The position numbers and the translations under genes were made by a program. 64,000 nt of DNA, from the NCBI GenBank assembly GCA_002358905.1, contig DEPT01000010.1:1-64000 (forward strand). The letters are read 5' to 3'. Positions 60,125 through 64,000 of the stretch are shown here, in pieces. The notes beneath the pieces are model-generated. The model worked only from the letters and a program-made list of their open reading frames with translations, searched no databases and was not told the DNA's origin. Source of the stretch: Akkermansiaceae bacterium UBA3385. Lineage in GTDB: Bacteria > Verrucomicrobiota > Verrucomicrobiia > Verrucomicrobiales > Akkermansiaceae. Each line of letters starts with the position of its first letter. The first letter of the stretch is position 1.

Positions 60125-62359
60125 TTACATGTCAAGGATATCCCCCGCAAGTGATTGAGCATCTTCAAAGGGAAGAATAAATAATTGGTTTGTTTCTACT
60201 ATCTTACCGTAGAAGAAAGGTTTATCAGAATCGTAAGAAGCGGGAGAAATCTGCAAAGTCCGGACCTCCGCGTGCGTCTTTCTTTCCATCGTTGCCAGAG
60301 AACGAAGCGTAGCCGCATCATTATCTTCTCCGGATTCCTGGAGAAGCGCATCGGGAATCATATTAACATCATCCTCCTGCTCAACAATGGTTTCTTCAGC
60401 ATCTGAATAATCCGTCATTTCCAGCTCCAGCTTAACGCTGAAGGCAGGGTTCTGCAATGCTTTCAACGCATCTTCGTCCTCCGGATCCAACCATTGTGAC
60501 ACTTTTAATTTCTGCAATCTGCGAAGATAGAAAGCGGCGCGATGCGGATTAATTCGTGGCGTGATATCATCTGCACCCAGGGTTCCGGTCCATGTTTCAC
60601 CCATGTATTCATAATCCAGAACAAGCGGCGCCTGCTGGTAATCCAAAGTGAGACGACGGACTGCTGAAATCGGGAAATTAAGTAAATTGCGGTCTTTCCA
60701 TTTTTCCTCACGCAGGGACAACATCCGAGTAAACTTGGTACTCAACTCACATACAGAATTGGAGCCTAGTTCTGAACCATACCAGACACGGTTACCACTG
60801 GTGGAATCTACAAAACGACGCAGAACAAATGTTCTAGGGAGTCGGTCTTTGACCAAAGGTAAATCGTTTCCAAAAATAGTAGCTCTCACCGTACAGGGAC
60901 GAGGAAGTATGGAAAGGATGTAGTCTGGATTATTTAAGCCGTACTGCTCAAGTAGCGCAGTCATATCAGCTCCAGGTGGAGCGTCCGCCACAACCCGTTC
61001 GACTGGAATGTTACTGAGTCCATTCAGGAATCTGGTAACCTGCGAGGATTCTGCTTTCTGGTACGGATGCCCTGGTACCGCAAACATCCATGTATCCTCA
61101 ACTTTACTTTCAGCATCACCGGGAACGAGCAATACCCGGACACCACTCATGCCTCGTGTCGTACGGAGAGAAAAGCGCGCAATATCCTTTGTATCAATGT
61201 CTGCAAATTTCATCGAGCGCAGGGATGGCAAATCCAAAGGCAACTCTGAAACAGCAACCTGCTTGTGAGCCATGCGAACCTGTGCCATTCCTTTCTCTGG
61301 CAGCACAGGAAGTTCGGTCATAGCCTTGATTAAGCGAGCGTAACTCCCTTTATGCGTAATCCTCGGTTCTGCATGAAAGGTGAACACTACGGGCCTGTTA
61401 TTTACAGTGGCATGGCAGTATTTCTGCTCATCCCCCTCCTGCGTGAATTCCTTATAAAAATGGATTTCGCAAGGTTGAACACCTTCGCCACATTCGAGCT
61501 TTATGGAAAATACTGGCTTATCAACAAGCTGCACCTCAATGGCATCTTCCACTCGCACTGCTTTCAGATTCGATATATTGCGAATCAGCTTTGTAACGCT
61601 GTCTTCATCAGCCCCTGTGATAACAGGAGAAACAATGGTCCATGGTGCCTCTGCGCTGATACGCTGCAGCCGCATTTGTGGCTGCTCAGAATCGTGTCTG
61701 GTGATGGTAATGGCTTTCAGATCGTCCGGATTAAAGTTCAACGGAGCGGGATCGCGGAGCGATTCCAATCCCTCTTTGAAAATATGAAGGATGTTGCCGC
61801 TGACCACATGAATTCTCTTATCTCGTCCGTAAAAATTCGTACGGAGATATGTCGTGGGGAACAAAGTTTCCCCATCTCCTGCATCAGCAAGCCAAGGGGA
61901 CGTGCTTCCTAAGGTATAGCGAGCGACTGTTGTCAGGCTATTATCTCCATCGGGGCGTTTTAGCGTAATCTTGTGAGGCGATGTCTCTACTCCAAATTCC
62001 CGCATATTACTGCGAGTAATGTTATTAAGGGGTAGAGTATCTACTAGCCGGGCATTTGCCGTAAAAGAAAAAATGGCATCTACTACAGAAGGCGCAAGGC
62101 GATCTTTAAAGGGCTTGATAATCCACCATGTGTTCTGTTCATCTTTTGCACAAACGATTTCATCGTGCAAATCCTGGATGCGCATCCAACATACTTTATC
62201 CAGGTCGCTCATATTCTCCTTGGTAAACAGCGGCATTCCAGGCTCGAATCGATACCAGCCTGTGATACGTGCCAGATTTCCATCAATGGCTAGAAACGTA
62301 GCCAGTGTAACAGAACCTGCAGCAAGCAGAGTAAGAAGAATGGACGGAAGGATTCTCAT
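60125..62359 (-). CDS. DUF4340-domain protein
   Basis: A 744-residue protein. It has one N-terminal membrane span (ILPSILLTLLAAGSVTLATFL) and a large extracytoplasmic or cytoplasmic region of repeated strand-helix units. Similar order, W-rich segments (WWIIKPFKDRLAP) and repeated VDAIFSF-like patterns fit DUF4340, which is encoded next to GldG/GldF-type ABC genes. That context is present: the gene starts three bases after GldG. DUF4340 function is unknown; it may be a periplasmic partner of the exporter. Its C-terminus is Asp/Glu-rich. Confidence 0.8.
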   Translation of the reverse strand: MRILPSILLTLLAAGSVTLATFLAIDGNLARITGWYRFEPGMPLFTKENMSDLDKVCWMRIQDLHDEIVCAKDEQNTWWIIKPFKDRLAPSVVDAIFSFTANARLVDTLPLNNITRSNMREFGVETSPHKITLKRPDGDNSLTTVARYTLGSTSPWLADAGDGETLFPTTYLRTNFYGRDKRIHVVSGNILHIFKEGLESLRDPAPLNFNPDDLKAITITRHDSEQPQMRLQRISAEAPWTIVSPVITGADEDSVTKLIRNISNLKAVRVEDAIEVQLVDKPVFSIKLECGEGVQPCEIHFYKEFTQEGDEQKYCHATVNNRPVVFTFHAEPRITHKGSYARLIKAMTELPVLPEKGMAQVRMAHKQVAVSELPLDLPSLRSMKFADIDTKDIARFSLRTTRGMSGVRVLLVPGDAESKVEDTWMFAVPGHPYQKAESSQVTRFLNGLSNIPVERVVADAPPGADMTALLEQYGLNNPDYILSILPRPCTVRATIFGNDLPLVKDRLPRTFVLRRFVDSTSGNRVWYGSELGSNSVCELSTKFTRMLSLREEKWKDRNLLNFPISAVRRLTLDYQQAPLVLDYEYMGETWTGTLGADDITPRINPHRAAFYLRRLQKLKVSQWLDPEDEDALKALQNPAFSVKLELEMTDYSDAEETIVEQEDDVNMIPDALLQESGEDNDAATLRSLATMERKTHAEVRTLQISPASYDSDKPFFYGKIVETNQLFILPFEDAQSLAGDILDM

Positions 62360-62362
62360 GTG

Positions 62363-63889
62363 TTAATGGCGACGAGTATTCCAGATAATAATGGCAACAA
62401 GGAAAGCACACAAAGGCATAATGATGAGAGTAATATTCTCGATGGCACTGCGAGAGTGCTTATTCAAGTCAATCTTCATCGTCAGGTCCTGGTTCGCGCT
62501 CTTACCTCCGTATTCGGGGCGGCTGCACATCCATGCCCACAGTGTATGCATGTAGTCTCGCTGTTCCACTTTGGCATTTTCCCGGGAGAGCATATCAACA
62601 TTACCAAGCACTACCATCGTAGATAAATTATTGGGGTCTCTGGGATTACCTCGGGTAACGGCAGCTTCAAGGCACAGAGGACCTTCGCGGTCTTCATTAG
62701 GAGTGAACATTGGCTCCAGATCTCGACGAGTCTCACCGTAATAGGCATCAGTCGTCATGAGAAGAGGGTAAGTCGTCAGCTTACGCAAAGCAGCCTGGTT
62801 CTCATCGCCATGTTCAAGCGTAAGTGACATGCTTTGTCCTTCTACCAGAGTGGTACCATTCCAGAAACTCTTGGTGCAATTCAGCCCCTTGGGGAACACG
62901 GCACTGATATCGTAGTATGCTCGCTTACGATCCCGAAGGAGAACGCGGTCACAGTTAGGGCGGATGCCTTGTTCACGCAGGAATCGGTACAAGCGCGGCA
63001 ATTTCTGCTCCTGAGTAGGATTCAGCGCAACGAAAAAAGCATTTCTACCTTCTCGCTCCCAGAATTCCCTAAGCACTTCCATTTCATTGTCTGTGAAATC
63101 ATTCAGAGGAGAAATAATAATCAAGCCTTCAGCATTGTCAGGCAATTTTGATGTATTGGCAATGTCCAGCCAGGAAAGCTGGATGTTCAGGGAATTTGTA
63201 ATGTTACCTATCGATTCTAGTAAGGTCTGGTCATCTCGTGAAACGCCGCCTTTACCCTCGACAACATACATGTGGCGCATGTCACCCTCAACAGCTTCTG
63301 TGATGGCGCTGCAAACCACCTCGTCCATCATGAGAGCAACAGCACGGCGACTTTCATCGGGCAGTGTCTCATACTTAATAAATGAGGTGCCCGGGCGAAT
63401 TCGAACGTGCTGTCGGTCGCTGTGGCGTTCTTCAAAGGTCTTAATGGGAGCATTGGGGTCTTTTCGAGCATCAATAATGCAGAGGTCCTGTTTGAACTCC
63501 ACTCCGTAAATCTGGGAAATTTCACGCGCTCTGTTGGGTTGACGCATGGGGTCAAACCGTTCTACCTCGATTTTTCCATTACCCACACGTTCATATTCTT
63601 CAAGCAATGAATACATTCGATTGTAATTCAAAGTTGAACGCTTAAACGCAAAAATAACGCGTACTGGTGTTTCTCGTTTCTGAATGCGCTCGCTCGTCAA
63701 TACGTTTATCGTACGATCAGAAATGGTATATCTCTGGTCCTGAGATAAATCACGACGGGCATACTCATTGCAACCTATGTAGTTACAGGCAATGACAATA
63801 ATAGCCAGTAGAAGAAGATTTATCCAGGCGAGCGGATTATACTTAGTCTTACGAGCGTCCGGATGTCCGGTAAAAGTCTTTTTACTCAT
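62363..63889 (-). CDS. GldG-like ABC transporter accessory subunit
   Basis: A 508-residue protein with membrane spans at both ends (PLAWINLLLLAIIVIACNYI and the C-terminal ENITLIIMPLCAFLVAIII). The middle follows GldG: VRVIFAFKRSTLNYNRMYSLLEEY, IEVERFDPMRQPNRA, MYVVEGKGGVSR and LPDNAEGLIIISPLND. GldG pairs with a GldF permease and a GldA ATPase; in Bacteroidetes they belong to gliding and secretion, but in other phyla the module is an uncharacterised exporter. Upstream lies the permease remnant, 29 bases away. Confidence 0.85.
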   Translation of the reverse strand: MSKKTFTGHPDARKTKYNPLAWINLLLLAIIVIACNYIGCNEYARRDLSQDQRYTISDRTINVLTSERIQKRETPVRVIFAFKRSTLNYNRMYSLLEEYERVGNGKIEVERFDPMRQPNRAREISQIYGVEFKQDLCIIDARKDPNAPIKTFEERHSDRQHVRIRPGTSFIKYETLPDESRRAVALMMDEVVCSAITEAVEGDMRHMYVVEGKGGVSRDDQTLLESIGNITNSLNIQLSWLDIANTSKLPDNAEGLIIISPLNDFTDNEMEVLREFWEREGRNAFFVALNPTQEQKLPRLYRFLREQGIRPNCDRVLLRDRKRAYYDISAVFPKGLNCTKSFWNGTTLVEGQSMSLTLEHGDENQAALRKLTTYPLLMTTDAYYGETRRDLEPMFTPNEDREGPLCLEAAVTRGNPRDPNNLSTMVVLGNVDMLSRENAKVEQRDYMHTLWAWMCSRPEYGGKSANQDLTMKIDLNKHSRSAIENITLIIMPLCAFLVAIIIWNTRRH

Positions 63890-63918
63890 TGTAAATTTAG
63901 TCTGAAATGTTCAAATAA

Positions 63919-64000
63919 TCAACGGTGCCAGCGGCGATAATCTACAATCCGCTTAGTCAGGGCCAACGTAAATGCGGCCAGACTGATGTACAAGACAAGG
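63919..64000 (-). CDS. ABC-2 type permease, C-terminal fragment
   Basis: The last 26 codons of a gene that begins beyond the window. The visible end is LVLYISLAAFTLALTKRIVDYRRWHR, one hydrophobic span followed by a basic tail, typical of ABC-2 permeases such as GldF. Position before a GldG gene supports this reading. It is partial at the window edge. Confidence 0.6.
   Translation of the reverse strand, partial: LVLYISLAAFTLALTKRIVDYRRWHR

Noticed and set aside
1..64000. CRISPR array, tRNA genes, insertion sequences or prophage
   Set aside because: No regularly spaced repeats with unique spacers, no TTCRANNC arm in a cloverleaf context, no transposase or phage genes were seen.

Overview
The window looks like a chromosomal segment of a mucin-associated verrucomicrobium related to Akkermansia. 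This is inferred from gene content, since no 16S gene is present. The pointers are a very large beta-strand-repeat surface protein ending in a PEP-CTERM signal, an autotransporter beta-barrel, secreted GH2, GH29 and GH110 glycosidases of the kind used on mucin O-glycans, and several secreted thioredoxin-like proteins. There is no phage, insertion sequence, CRISPR array, tRNA or rRNA gene. Genes are dense, often overlap by ATGA, and are mostly housekeeping.

Layout. 1-5.8 kb: autotransporter end, glycogen branching enzyme, a small membrane protein, then secreted or lipid-anchored proteins. 6-8.7 kb: CorA, argB, nadK. 8.8-15.7 kb: one 2309-residue protein with an S6-type serine protease head, a beta-repeat passenger and a PEP-CTERM tail. 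15.7-24.4 kb (minus): DUF805, queA, gltX, an rrf2-GH110-membrane protein operon, dnaA, thiL. 24.4-33 kb (minus): an operon headed by an FHA-like/zinc/P-loop GTPase, a GAP1-like protein and a coiled-coil membrane protein, followed by a phosphodiesterase, a phosphopantetheinyl transferase, a CPBP protease and thiL. 33-41 kb: panC, a lone ABC ATPase, a thioredoxin/nitroreductase group, priA, khpA, a degenerate Fic protein, fabH. 41-48.4 kb: GH2 beta-galactosidase, an HD-domain membrane phosphodiesterase, a BASS-type transporter whose 3' end runs into RNase P RNA, and dxr. 48.4-52.5 kb (minus): a glycan-assembly group (two glycosyltransferases and an acyltransferase) after argG. 52.6-64 kb (minus): one long operon from a Gld-type ABC export module through GH29, prmA, tsaB and a YkgJ protein to a 1192-residue ABC half-transporter fusion.

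Promoters are unusually easy to read. About a dozen genes have a TTGnnn box, a spacer of almost always 17 bases and a TAnnnT box. In five of them (glgB, the 3051 thioredoxin gene, panC, gltX and the Fic-like gene) exactly six bases separate the -10 box from the ATG, which predicts leaderless or nearly leaderless mRNAs.

The strongest candidates for new biology are the GTPase/GAP1/coiled-coil operon, a Fic protein with a destroyed active site preceded by three repeated operator-like elements, an S6 protease that has exchanged its beta-barrel for a PEP-CTERM sorting signal, and the promoter-on-start-codon architecture. All functions are inferred from sequence reading alone; no database search was run.
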